From Synechococcales cyanobacterium S06 (lineage in GTDB: Bacteria > Cyanobacteriota > Cyanobacteriia > Cyanobacteriales > JAABRE01), in the NCBI GenBank assembly GCA_011391125.1, contig JAABRE010000008.1, positions 24,726-88,725 of the forward strand: DNA of 64,000 bases, given 5' to 3'. The notes below the pieces were generated by a model, which did not search any database, was not told where the DNA came from, and worked only from the letters and a program-made list of their open reading frames with translations. Positions within the stretch are counted from its first letter, which is position 1. Every line of letters starts with the position of its first letter. The position numbers and the translations under genes are program-made. This document shows positions 35,009 through 43,700 of the stretch, piece after piece.

Positions 35009-35284
35009 TCATGATTGATTTTCTCCTAATTGTAGAGCTTCCCAACTAGAATCCGCAAATTCCGCTTCCATTTGGAGGATTTCGGCTTTATATTCAGGAT
35101 TTTGAGCCATTTCAGCCAATTCTGCGTCAATTTCCGATCGCCTGACAATGGCTATTTGAGCGGCGATCGCCTGAGCAACAAACTCGTTTCTACTTTTAGC
35201 TTAGCCCTGATTTACTAATAAGTCAGTGGCTTCGAGAAGTTCAGAAGGTAGAGTCAAAGTGGTACGAATTGTTTTAGGTTTCAT
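35009..35284 (-). pseudogene. Ribbon-helix-helix antitoxin with internal stop
   Basis: A 91-codon frame from the ATG at 35284 reads MKPKTIRTTLTLPSELLEATD then LLVNQG, a TAA stop at codon 28 (35203-35201), then AKSRNEFVAQAIAAQIAIVRRS onward to a TGA that overlaps the mazF ATG. The frame is kept throughout, so one base change (AAA to TAA would do) explains the break. The break is inside the DNA-binding domain. It is the antitoxin of the neighbouring mazF. Confidence 0.85.
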
Positions 35285-35441
35285 TGCTTTAATTGATGCT
35301 TGTTTTGATGTCAATTATAACATCAATTAAAATATTAAATAATTGTGTCAACTTCTGGTAAATAATTGAGGCCTCGATCAGATTCCCAACCAAAAAAACT
35401 CAGATATAATAAAATCTAATAAATTTAGCAAAATTACAATT

Positions 35442-35672
35442 ATGGAAGTCCAAGAAACCAAAGTTAAAGACTTAACAATTGAGCAATTTAAAAATCTAAT
35501 TCGGGAAACTGTATTGAATACTTTAGAATCCTATCTAGTAGATCAAGATGAAGATTTAACGATTAAAGAAGATGTCAAACAACAATTGTTAGCAATTCAA
35601 CAACGGAGAAAAACTAGACAAACTTCCCTTTCTGCTACAGAAGTTTATGACAAGTTAGGAATTAAGGATTAA
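35442..35672 (+). CDS. Antitoxin of RelE-type module
   Basis: 76 residues, acidic, with MEVQETKVKDLTIEQFKNLIRETVLNTLESYL then a basic-aromatic C-terminus; typical of the small antitoxins paired with RelE-like toxins in cyanobacteria. Its stop overlaps the toxin start (TAATG), which gives translational coupling. It should bind and block the toxin. Confidence 0.82.
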   Translation: MEVQETKVKDLTIEQFKNLIRETVLNTLESYLVDQDEDLTIKEDVKQQLLAIQQRRKTRQTSLSATEVYDKLGIKD

Positions 35673-35932
35673 TGAATTATTTAGTAAAATACGAATTAGA
35701 AGCAATTGATGATTTAAAGAAACTGACTTCATCAATACAAAAACGTATTGTTAATAAAATTAAATGGTTATCTGAAAATTGTGAACAAATTAAACACGAA
35801 TCTTTAAAAGGTAATCTATCGGTATTTTATAAATTGAGAGTAGGAGATTATCGTATTATTTATGAATTTGATCTCGAAGACCAAGTTATTTTTATAGATA
35901 AAATTGGACATAGAAGAGAAATTTATGAATAA
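35672..35932 (+). CDS. RelE/ParE-family toxin
   Basis: 86 residues: YELEAIDDLKKLTSSIQKRIVNKIKWL, then LKGNLSVFYKLRVGDYRIIYEFD and VIFIDKIGHRREIYE, the classic RelE core with basic residues at the C-terminus. It is a probable ribosome-dependent mRNA endonuclease. Intact, and the last gene of the accessory island before the RND operon. Confidence 0.92.
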   Translation: MNYLVKYELEAIDDLKKLTSSIQKRIVNKIKWLSENCEQIKHESLKGNLSVFYKLRVGDYRIIYEFDLEDQVIFIDKIGHRREIYE

Positions 35933-36041
35933 TAATCCGCAAAATAACCTTATTTCCTAATAGAAACGAAATGAAAAAAATATCAAATATTGTTATTTTG
36001 TTAACAAATAATCCTCCTTAATATTCCCTTTTTTTACTTAA

Positions 36042-36069
36042 AAATAAGGGGAAGTTTTTCCCCTTATTT
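36042..36069. terminator. Bidirectional terminator
   Basis: AAATAAGGGGAA, a 4-base loop and its exact complement, with A-rich and T-rich sides. It lies between the convergent relE-type and RND genes and can stop both. Confidence 0.8.
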
Positions 36070-36095
36070 CCCCTTTATTTAATCTTTTTGACTCA

Positions 36096-39000
36096 TCAAA
36101 CGATCATACTTTTGACTTTTGACTTTTTACTTGTAAATAACCCTCCTAACCACTTCACAAAACCGTAAATATAGGTAAATAAAACGGGGACAACAATTAA
36201 GGTTAATAACGTCGAAGTGCTGAATCCACCAATCACGGCGATCGCCATGGGACTCCTGACTTCTCCATCAGCACCCCAAGCTAAAGCAATGGGGACCATT
36301 CCCGCAATGGTAGAAAGGGAAGTCATAACAATCGGACGTAAACGAGACACCCCAGCGTTGATTATCGACGGAAATAATCGATTTCCGGCTTTTATTCCGT
36401 CTAAAGTGCAATCGACTAGCAAAATCGCATTTTTCGTGACTAACCCCATTAACAGCACGATTCCGATGAGGGCAAATAACCCCAATTCTTTCTGCATGAT
36501 TAATAAGCCTAATAATGCTCCACCAATCGACAAGGGTAAAGCGGCTAAAATAGCAAGGGGGTAGAGGAAATTATTGTAAAGTAGGACTAAAATGCCATAG
36601 ATGCAAAAGACCGCAAACCCCAACGCTGTACCAAAACGACCGAAAATATCCCGCATAATTTTGGCGTTTCCATCAGGTTGTTGGGAAATACCATCTGGCA
36701 AGGGATTCATCATCGGTAAAGCGTTGACCTTTGCCAACGCATCCCCCAAGGCAATATCCTCTAAATTCGCATCCACTTTAACTTGACGCGCGCGATTAAA
36801 ACGCTGAATTTCCGCAGGGCCACTTCCCAAACGAATATTCGCAACGGCCGAAAGTGGCACCAATTCGCCAGTCTGACTGGGAATACGCAAATTTTTGAGG
36901 GTATTTATGTCGCTCCTTTGGTCAGGATTAATCTGCACCCGAATGGGAATTTGGCGATCGGGTAGGTTAAACTTAGGTAAATTAGTCTCAATGTCGCCGA
37001 TTAAACCTAAAGAAGCCGTGCGGGCAATATCCCGCACCGAAACCCCCAAATCCCTAGCACGAGCGGGGTCTGGCACAATCACCAACTCAGGTTTTACCAA
37101 ACTACTGCTAGACGAAACTTCCACCAAACCCGGTATTTCCCGCATTTGCTTTTCTAATTCCATCGCCGTTTGATTTAACAAGTCGCCATTTTCACTTTTT
37201 AAAACCAGAGATAAATCCTTACTTGAACCCCCTGCTCCCCTACTACTAAAGCCAATACGCGCTCCCGCAATTTGTTTAAAAGAGTCGCGCATTTGGTTTT
37301 CAAATTCCTGTTGAGACAGTTCGCGCTGATCTTTTGGTACTAAATCAATGAAAGCTGACCCATTATTCACTACCCCGTCACTGCCTAAAACCCCTAAAAC
37401 ACTAGCAACAGCGGGATTTTTCTCTAGGTATTTCTGCACCTGAAAAAAAACTTCTTCGGTATCCGCTAACGTCGAACCCGGTGGCAACTCCACCGTTAAA
37501 CTACTTAAACCCGTGTCTCCACTGTCAAATAAACCTTTCGGGATAAAAGGAATTAGCTGCAAACTCCCGATAAAAAAAGCAACAGCCACTAATAAAGTCA
37601 CAATTCGATGTCTTAAAGACCAATTTAACAAACTGCGATAGGGGGTAAATTTTCGCTTTGGTAGGGGTGAACGGCCGTTCACCCTTACTTCATTGTCAAT
37701 TTCAACTTTCCCTTTCAGCCAATATGCGCTCAACATCGGTGTCATGGTAGTTGCCACCAACGTTGAAAACATAGTCGAAACCGCCACCGTTACCCCGAAA
37801 GGTTGGAAAAATTGTCCCGGTACACCGCCCATAAAAGCAACGGGAATGAAAACAGCCACAACCGTAGCCGTAGTTGCGACTACCGCCAAACCAATTTCCT
37901 TAGCACCGTCTAAAGCAGCTTGATAGGGTTTTTTACCCATTTGCAAATGCTGATCAATATTCTCAATCATGCAGATTGCATCATCAACCAGATTACCGAT
38001 CGCTAGGGCCAAAGCTAATAAAGTCATCCCATTGAGGGTATAATTGAGGGTTTTCATCACCAAAAAAGTTGGGATCATCGACAAGGGAAGCGCCAAAGAA
38101 GTAATCACCGTGACGCGCCAATCTTTAATGAATACTCCCACCGTTATAACGGTCAAAATACAGCCAATCCATATCCCCTCAATAGTCCCTTTATACGAGC
38201 CTCTAATGGCATCCGCACGAGTGAAAATAAGTTTTACCTCAATATCTTCATCAAGGGTTTTTTGAAGGGCTTTAATGGATTTTTGTACTTCTTCTTCCAC
38301 AGTAACTAAGGTACTACCCGAAGCACGTCTGACGGAAAAGCCGACAACTGGTTGACCATTGAGGTAGGCAGATTGACGAGCTTCGCCAAATCCGTCGCGC
38401 ACATCCCCTAAACTAGACAATGGTACCGTGTCACCATTATTCAATGTAATGGGGTATTCCTGCAATTGTTGAACATTTTTGGCGCTTCCTAGGGTTCTGA
38501 CGTTTTGTTCAGTACCGCCAATTTCTGCTCTACCACCGGGTAAATTGAGGTTGAAGTTGGCTATTTGTTGGTTGACTTGGGTTGCAGTAATATTATACGC
38601 TTGCAGGCGACTGGGGTCTAAGTCAACTCGAATTTCTCGATCAACTCCACCTAACCTTTCAACAGAAGCGACACCTTGGACATTTAATATTTCCCTCGCG
38701 ATTTTTCGGTCCACTAAATCGCTTAATTCTTCGGTGGATTTCTTGTTAGATGAAACCGAATAGGTAATAATTGAACCTCCAGCGAATTCTAATTTATTGA
38801 CAATTGGTTCATTGATGTCTTGGGGGAGTTGATTTCTAATTTGGGAAACCGCATTTTGAACATCATTGGTTGCTTGATCACTATCAGTTCCAATGATAAA
38901 ATTTATCACAGTGGTGGACCGACTTTCACCGACAGTTGAGACAATTTGATCGATATTTTCTAAACCGGCGATCGCATCTTCAACCTTTTTCGTTACCTGT

Positions 39001-39188
39001 GTTTCCAACTCCTCTGGACCTGCACCGGGTTGTGTTACAGTAATCATTACAGCCGGAACATCGATATTAGGATTACTGTCAATTCCCAAATTTAAAAAAG
39101 AGAAAAAGCCCACTATTCCTAACACTAAAAACATGACAATAGTAGGAACAGGACGTTTAATTGACCATTCGGATATATGAAAAGACAT
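36096..39188 (-). CDS. RND efflux pump (AcrB/HAE1 type)
   Basis: 1030 residues with 12 predicted membrane helices and two large periplasmic loops. Landmarks are WSIKRPVPTIVMFLVLGIVG, QPGAGPEELETQV, GNLVDDAICMIENI (proton-relay Asp residues of helix 4) and MGLVTKNAILLVD. It pumps drugs or lipophilic compounds out with the adaptor encoded upstream at 39685. At about residues 500-511 the sequence VRVNGRSPLP is encoded by an in-frame palindromic repeat; it lies in the cytoplasmic linker between helices 6 and 7, which can tolerate insertions. The start abuts a heptamer array. Confidence 0.93.
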   Translation of the reverse strand: MSFHISEWSIKRPVPTIVMFLVLGIVGFFSFLNLGIDSNPNIDVPAVMITVTQPGAGPEELETQVTKKVEDAIAGLENIDQIVSTVGESRSTTVINFIIGTDSDQATNDVQNAVSQIRNQLPQDINEPIVNKLEFAGGSIITYSVSSNKKSTEELSDLVDRKIAREILNVQGVASVERLGGVDREIRVDLDPSRLQAYNITATQVNQQIANFNLNLPGGRAEIGGTEQNVRTLGSAKNVQQLQEYPITLNNGDTVPLSSLGDVRDGFGEARQSAYLNGQPVVGFSVRRASGSTLVTVEEEVQKSIKALQKTLDEDIEVKLIFTRADAIRGSYKGTIEGIWIGCILTVITVGVFIKDWRVTVITSLALPLSMIPTFLVMKTLNYTLNGMTLLALALAIGNLVDDAICMIENIDQHLQMGKKPYQAALDGAKEIGLAVVATTATVVAVFIPVAFMGGVPGQFFQPFGVTVAVSTMFSTLVATTMTPMLSAYWLKGKVEIDNEVRVNGRSPLPKRKFTPYRSLLNWSLRHRIVTLLVAVAFFIGSLQLIPFIPKGLFDSGDTGLSSLTVELPPGSTLADTEEVFFQVQKYLEKNPAVASVLGVLGSDGVVNNGSAFIDLVPKDQRELSQQEFENQMRDSFKQIAGARIGFSSRGAGGSSKDLSLVLKSENGDLLNQTAMELEKQMREIPGLVEVSSSSSLVKPELVIVPDPARARDLGVSVRDIARTASLGLIGDIETNLPKFNLPDRQIPIRVQINPDQRSDINTLKNLRIPSQTGELVPLSAVANIRLGSGPAEIQRFNRARQVKVDANLEDIALGDALAKVNALPMMNPLPDGISQQPDGNAKIMRDIFGRFGTALGFAVFCIYGILVLLYNNFLYPLAILAALPLSIGGALLGLLIMQKELGLFALIGIVLLMGLVTKNAILLVDCTLDGIKAGNRLFPSIINAGVSRLRPIVMTSLSTIAGMVPIALAWGADGEVRSPMAIAVIGGFSTSTLLTLIVVPVLFTYIYGFVKWLGGLFTSKKSKVKSMIV
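37661..37688. repeat. 28-bp GTAG palindrome inside the RND gene
   Basis: The same palindrome as at 20675 with one changed base near the end. It is in frame on the minus strand. Confidence 0.93.
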
Positions 39189-39224
39189 ATCAGTTATCAG
39201 TTATCAGTTATCAGTTATCAGTTA
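39189..39224. repeat. Heptamer array (CAGTTAT)4 before the RND gene
   Basis: Four CAGTTAT copies and a variant, touching the RND start codon. They separate it from the upstream four-helix-bundle gene. Confidence 0.9.
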
Positions 39225-39235
39225 ATAGTTATTAA

Positions 39236-39613
39236 TTAACTATTAAGTTTTTTGTTAATTCGGGTAGATTTCAAAATTGAAAAAAGGATTTTCCCTATTT
39301 CATCAGCATCTTGATAAATACTGTGAAATGCTTTTTCCCCAAAATAATCTGTATCTCTAAGGAGAGAAATCCAATATTTAGTTTCTAAACATTCTTTATA
39401 AGCAATAGACATTTTAGCAGAAAAATCTGAGTCAGAAATAGCTCCATTTGCTTCTGCTATATTTGCTCCTATAGATGTTCCACTCCTCAGTAATTGTTTT
39501 GACAAAATGAATTCCTTTTTTTCCTTGACTAAATATTGATGAGCTTTGATAATCCTAATCGCAAAATTGTAGGATTTTTCATAGACAATACTTTTGTTTA
39601 ATAGAGTATCCAC
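39236..39613 (-). CDS. Four-helix-bundle protein (S23/IVS-like)
   Basis: 125 residues from a GTG start. YNFAIRIIKAHQYLVKEKKEFILSKQLLRSGTSIGANIAEA is the signature of the 23S rRNA intervening-sequence-encoded (S23) four-helix-bundle family, to which Avd of diversity-generating retroelements also belongs. Its function is unclear. It sits within the RND operon between adaptor and pump genes, with heptamer-type arrays on both sides (39189 and 39614-39723), so it looks like an inserted cassette. Confidence 0.88.
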   Translation of the reverse strand: MDTLLNKSIVYEKSYNFAIRIIKAHQYLVKEKKEFILSKQLLRSGTSIGANIAEANGAISDSDFSAKMSIAYKECLETKYWISLLRDTDYFGEKAFHSIYQDADEIGKILFSILKSTRINKKLNS

Positions 39614-39673
39614 AATTGTTAATTATTAATTGTTAATTGACCAGAAAAAAAGGTTTTAGGTTTCCTCCCCTCC

Positions 39674-39723
39674 TCAGTTATCAGTTAACAATTGATAACT
39701 GTTAACTGATAACTGTTAACTGA
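39674..39723. repeat. Mixed heptamer array over the adaptor 3' end
   Basis: Alternating CAGTTAT, AACTGAT and AACTGTT units. They encode the last residues of the adaptor protein and carry the same GTCATTTCAGTTA boundary as the arrays at 2812 and 25699. Confidence 0.85.
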
Positions 39724-41241
39724 AATGACAACATTAACCTTATCTTTTTCTTTCAGATAAGCTGCTCCTTTTACTACTATTTTATCTCCCACATTTAAAC
39801 CAGATTTGATCTCAATAATTTCCCCCGAAAGTATCTCTCCTGTTTCCACTTTTACTCCAGTTACAATATTATTTTCGCCCAATTTATAGACAATTGAACT
39901 ACCATCACTTTGGGGTAAAACTGATTTAATTGGTATAGTTAAACCGTCATTAGTTTGGGTAACAATTGCTCCCCTTAAAAACATACCGGGTTTAATATTA
40001 GCAACACTGGGTAAACTAACCTTAATAGTAGCTTGACGGGAATTTTCATTAACTTGGGGAACTATTTCCCTTACTTCCCCAGCCAGTTTTAAGCTAGTAT
40101 CAGAATCCGATTTTATTTCCACTTTTTGACCGATTTTAATTTGGGTTACTTGGGTTTCTGGTAACTTTAATAATAGCTCTAAATTGCCATTTTCTACAAT
40201 CTTAAATAGCTCCTCAGAATTGGAAGTAATATCGCCAATTTTTGCCTTCCTTTCGAGAATTTTACCACTGCGAGGCGCTTTAATTACCGTATTTTCAAGC
40301 TGTTTTTCGACTAGCTTTACTTGTGCTTTTGCTTGAGCTAATTGTGCTTGAGCTTGGGTAATAATTTCAGTCCGATTTCCTGCTTGTAATTGACTAAGTT
40401 TTTCCTCATTTTCCCTGACAGTTGCGCGTAATTGATCTAACTCAGGAGTGTTAGTATTTTTCGCTTGTTGTAACCTATCTTTTGCTTCCATTAAGTTAGC
40501 TTCAGCGCTATTATATTGGCTGACAATTTGATTAAATTGATCTTGTGTAATTGCCCCAGTTTCTATTAGTTTTTGGTAACTTTGATAACGACTTTTTGCT
40601 AAATTAAATTGCGCTTCTGAAGATTTAACCTGTAAGGAAGATTGTGCGATTTTCCGGGGAATATTAGCTTCTAATTCCCTTAAACTGGCTTGACTCTGGT
40701 CTAACCTCGCCCTAGCTTGCGCTACCTCCTCTGATCTCGTTCCTGCTCGCAATTCCGCCAACCGAGCTTCGGCCTGCGCAACGGAGGCCTGTGCCGAATT
40801 CAACTGTGCTTGCAACACCCCATTGTCTAACACAGCTAATGTCTGTCCAGCCTTGACAAAATCACTTTCTTGTGCTAATAATTCAGTAATCTGTAACCCT
40901 GACGCTTGCGACATGACCGGAATTAACTCCTTGGCGGCTACAGTTCCCGTCGCTTCTAGGGTACGATTAACTTGGGAAGTGCTGACCTTAGCAATGGTGA
41001 CAGTTTGAGCAGCAGTTTGTTGGGGTTTAGCTTCTATGACGGCGGCCGGTTTAGTTTCCGAGGACGAAGGTGGAAATTTTCCTCCTACCAGTAAAGTTAA
41101 GCCAACTCCCATAACGATTCCCACCAATATTCCACCCTTGCCTGATAGCCAGGAGTTAGAGTAAGATTGAGCTTGAGTTGTTTTTTGTACGTTATTCATC
41201 TCTAAGAGTTCAACTTTTTCATCGGGAACTTGTTGAATCAT
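39685..41241 (-). CDS. RND efflux periplasmic adaptor (HlyD/AcrA-like)
   Basis: 518 residues: one N-terminal membrane helix (about 35-52), a lipoyl-like half (LEATGTVAAKELIPVMSQASG), a long coiled-coil hairpin (about 140-310, AQASVAQAEARLAELRAGTRS), the second lipoyl half VIKAPRSGKILERKAKIGD and beta-barrel domains (VNENSRQATIKVSLPS). It links the RND pump to an outer-membrane channel. The last dozen residues (ISVNSYQLTVINC) are read from a heptamer array, so the natural tail was replaced or extended. Confidence 0.92.
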   Translation of the reverse strand: MIQQVPDEKVELLEMNNVQKTTQAQSYSNSWLSGKGGILVGIVMGVGLTLLVGGKFPPSSSETKPAAVIEAKPQQTAAQTVTIAKVSTSQVNRTLEATGTVAAKELIPVMSQASGLQITELLAQESDFVKAGQTLAVLDNGVLQAQLNSAQASVAQAEARLAELRAGTRSEEVAQARARLDQSQASLRELEANIPRKIAQSSLQVKSSEAQFNLAKSRYQSYQKLIETGAITQDQFNQIVSQYNSAEANLMEAKDRLQQAKNTNTPELDQLRATVRENEEKLSQLQAGNRTEIITQAQAQLAQAKAQVKLVEKQLENTVIKAPRSGKILERKAKIGDITSNSEELFKIVENGNLELLLKLPETQVTQIKIGQKVEIKSDSDTSLKLAGEVREIVPQVNENSRQATIKVSLPSVANIKPGMFLRGAIVTQTNDGLTIPIKSVLPQSDGSSIVYKLGENNIVTGVKVETGEILSGEIIEIKSGLNVGDKIVVKGAAYLKEKDKVNVVISVNSYQLTVINC

Positions 41242-41457
41242 AATTTTATTTGTAAAGATATATTAAGTTAATTATATTTTATTTTATAACTCTATGGTGA
41301 AAACGACTTATAGCCTTATATTGATTTTTAATAAGATAAGCGACCATAATTGATGGCTGACTGCTAAAATATTCAGAATGATTTAACAAATTTCGTGTTA
41401 AGGATCAAAATTGGTTAAATTAAAAGAGAAAGCTTTACTATTGAGGTTGCAGATAAA

Positions 41458-42099
41458 ATGAGTTATTCTTCATCGGTGGCGGTCAGGGAATTGCCGTTAT
41501 TTCCATTACCAGAAGTGGTGTTATTTCCTGGAAGACCACTACCTCTACATATTTTCGAGTTTCGTTACCGCATTATGATGAATACAATTATGGAATACGA
41601 TCGCCGTTTTGGGGTATTAATGATCGATCCCATCACCGGCGAAATCGCCAAATATGGTTGTTGTGCAGAAATTGTGCATTTTCAAAGATTACCAGATGAT
41701 CGCCTGAAAATGCTAACCATTGGTCAACAAAGATTTAAACTGCTGGAATATGTGAGGGAAAAACCCTATCGAGTGGGTTTAGTGGAATGGATTGAAGATC
41801 AACCCTCCCGGGAAAATTTACGACCAATTACCAAAGAAGTCGAAACTTTACTGCGAGATGTGGTACATTTATCGGGTAAATTATCAGATCAACCCATCGA
41901 ATTACCCGAAGATTTGCCGGATTCACCCGTTGAATTATCTTACTGGGTTGCCAGTAATTTTTATGGTGTAGCAAATGAGCAACAATCCCTCTTAGAAATG
42001 CAAAATACCGCTAAACGGTTGCAACGGGAAGCCGAAATATTGACGAATGCTCGCAATAATTTAGCCGCTCGAACCGCTCTTAAGGATGTATTTAATTAA
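41458..42099 (+). CDS. LON substrate-binding domain protein
   Basis: 213 residues: RELPLFPLPEVVLFPGRPLPLHIFEFRYR, then FGVLMIDPITGEIAKYGCCAEI and QRFKLLEYVREKPY. It is the isolated N-terminal (LON) domain of Lon protease with no ATPase or protease part, as is common in cyanobacteria and plants. It may act as an adaptor; this is unproven. Its stop codon directly touches the stop of pheA on the other strand. Confidence 0.9.
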   Translation: MSYSSSVAVRELPLFPLPEVVLFPGRPLPLHIFEFRYRIMMNTIMEYDRRFGVLMIDPITGEIAKYGCCAEIVHFQRLPDDRLKMLTIGQQRFKLLEYVREKPYRVGLVEWIEDQPSRENLRPITKEVETLLRDVVHLSGKLSDQPIELPEDLPDSPVELSYWVASNFYGVANEQQSLLEMQNTAKRLQREAEILTNARNNLAARTALKDVFN

Positions 42100-42939
42100 T
42101 TATTCAATGTTCAAAACATTATAATTGCCAAAAATTTTTAATACTTCTGTATGAGTTTCTAACTCCACTAAAGCAGATTGGACTGATTCTTGGTTATCAT
42201 GCACTTCTAAATCAATAAAAAATAAATATTCCCCGAGGGACCTCTTAGTTGGCCGAGATTCGATGCGACTAAGATTGATTCCTCTACGATAAAAAATGGA
42301 CAAAGGATTCATTAAAGCGCCCGGAACATTAGCCGGTAAACTAAAAGCTAGGGAAATCTGACTTGCTCCGGTGCCTGATTCTTGTCCCAATACCCAAAAA
42401 CGGGTTTTATTTTCCGGATAATCGTTAATATTGTCCACCAAAATCGGTAAATTGTATAATTGAGCAGCACGAGGAGAGGCGATCGCCGCTATATTTGCTT
42501 CTTTATCCAAACGCTGTAAAGCTTCCGTAGTGGAATTACTCGCCACAAGTTGGGCTTTCGGGAGATGATCTTCTAACCAGTGTTGACATTGAGCTAGGGC
42601 TTGGGGATGTGAAAAAACAGTGTTAATCTGGTCAAAAGATGACTGAGGGGAAATCAAAGCATGATGAATCGGTAAAATTAGAGCGTGAGTAATTTTCAAA
42701 TGGTCCAATTCCCAAATCGTATCCAAAGTAATTGTGACACTTCCTTGGGTCGAATTTTCCACCGGAACGACAGCTAAATCAGCTTGATTTTCGGATACAG
42801 CCTTAAGAGTTTGAGTAATACTGGGATAAGGACATAAAACCCCAACTTTCTTTTGTTGTTCCAACCAATTAAGATAAGCTAAACCTGCTGTTTCTGTATT
42901 TGTTCCTGTCGGTCCTAAATAGGCAATCTTAAGAGTCAT
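42100..42939 (-). CDS. pheA: Prephenate dehydratase
   Basis: 279 residues: IAYLGPTGTNTETA, VPVENSTQGSVTITLD, the TRFWVLG motif of the catalytic domain, then an ACT regulatory domain with INLSRIESRPTKRSLGEYLFFID. It makes phenylpyruvate for phenylalanine and is normally inhibited by Phe through the ACT domain. There is no chorismate mutase domain. A GTTAAAT heptamer array lies just upstream of the start. Confidence 0.95.
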   Translation of the reverse strand: MTLKIAYLGPTGTNTETAGLAYLNWLEQQKKVGVLCPYPSITQTLKAVSENQADLAVVPVENSTQGSVTITLDTIWELDHLKITHALILPIHHALISPQSSFDQINTVFSHPQALAQCQHWLEDHLPKAQLVASNSTTEALQRLDKEANIAAIASPRAAQLYNLPILVDNINDYPENKTRFWVLGQESGTGASQISLAFSLPANVPGALMNPLSIFYRRGINLSRIESRPTKRSLGEYLFFIDLEVHDNQESVQSALVELETHTEVLKIFGNYNVLNIE

Positions 42940-42941
42940 TT

Positions 42942-42986
42942 TGTTAAATGTTAAATGTTATTTGTTAACGATTAAATGTTAATTAT
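42942..42986. repeat. Heptamer array (GTTAAAT)n before pheA
   Basis: Degenerate GTTAAAT, GTTATTT and ATTAAAT units beginning two bases upstream of the pheA ATG. They take the place of a normal ribosome-binding site. Confidence 0.75.
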
Positions 42987-43053
42987 TATTGGGGATTAGT
43001 GTATTATAAAGGAAAATTCAGATAATAGCAATCACAAGTTAAATAAAAGATAT

Positions 43054-43641
43054 ATGAACATTTGTTTTAAGGCCTCAGAAACAGTAAAATTGCCAGTTAA
43101 AGAACAAGAAATTTCCATAAAACATTATTTAAGACAACCACAAAGATTAGTAAAAACCATCGCAGATCCGAAATTAACCAAAGTGTTATCTGATGATTTA
43201 TATGAGTTAAAAATGAGACCATTAAATTTTCTGGAATTATATCATTTTCAACCGACAGTCATTTTAAAAGTTTGGACAGGAGCTAGTGGAACCGTCTATT
43301 TAAAATCAGAAAACTGCGAAATTCAAGGAATAGATTATATCAATGACCGTTTTTCTTTAAACTTAAAAGGGAAATTAACTCCCCATTTAATCGAGGGAAA
43401 AACCTATTTAGAAGGACGAGCCGATTTAGAAGTTAAAGTGGAATTACCTCCACCCTTACGATTAACACCCAAACCATTATTAGAACTAACAGGTAATGGA
43501 TTATTAAAAAGTGTTTTACAGAGAATAAAACAGAGGATTATGACACAATTAATCCAAGATTATTATCATTGGATTGACAATGAAAGAGCTGATATTAGTT
43601 TATCTATTCCCGAAAAGAATGGTTTAAAAAATGTAATTTAA
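43054..43641 (+). CDS. DUF1997 family protein
   Basis: 195 residues matching DUF1997, found in cyanobacteria and plastids: YLRQPQRLVKTIADPKLTKVLSDDLYEL, LKMRPLNFLELYHFQPTVILKV and LPPPLRLTPKPLLELTGNGLL. It has a START-like or lipid-binding look, but no function is established. Divergent from pheA. Confidence 0.88.
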   Translation: MNICFKASETVKLPVKEQEISIKHYLRQPQRLVKTIADPKLTKVLSDDLYELKMRPLNFLELYHFQPTVILKVWTGASGTVYLKSENCEIQGIDYINDRFSLNLKGKLTPHLIEGKTYLEGRADLEVKVELPPPLRLTPKPLLELTGNGLLKSVLQRIKQRIMTQLIQDYYHWIDNERADISLSIPEKNGLKNVI

Positions 43642-43700
43642 TCTCGAAAATAGCCCTTCGATTTTGTGATAATCAAGGGGATTGCTTCACCTTAAATAAC

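Larger units (their letters stand above)
34399..35012 (-). pseudogene. mazF: MazF/PemK toxin split by small mobile elements
   Basis: The N-terminal part from the ATG at 35012 (AGGAGA site; MKRGEIYDARLDPVEGSEQG, TRPVIIVS, DQVRVLSKQRLL) is intact, but the frame ends early at 34722. The missing C-terminus lies further downstream at 34399-34479 and reads TLRGTLETETVNKINQALL then IALDLGF-stop. Joining at the codon TTA gives one continuous MazF. The gap holds a 124-bp MITE and a REP-pair segment flanked by TAACAGTCGTTGC direct repeats (34606-34618 and 34749-34761). The shortened protein lacks the last helix. Confidence 0.85.

Noticed and set aside
36217..38763. Several open frames on the plus strand opposite the RND gene
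   Set aside because: They are antisense shadows of a strongly conserved protein and lack ribosome-binding sites and family motifs.
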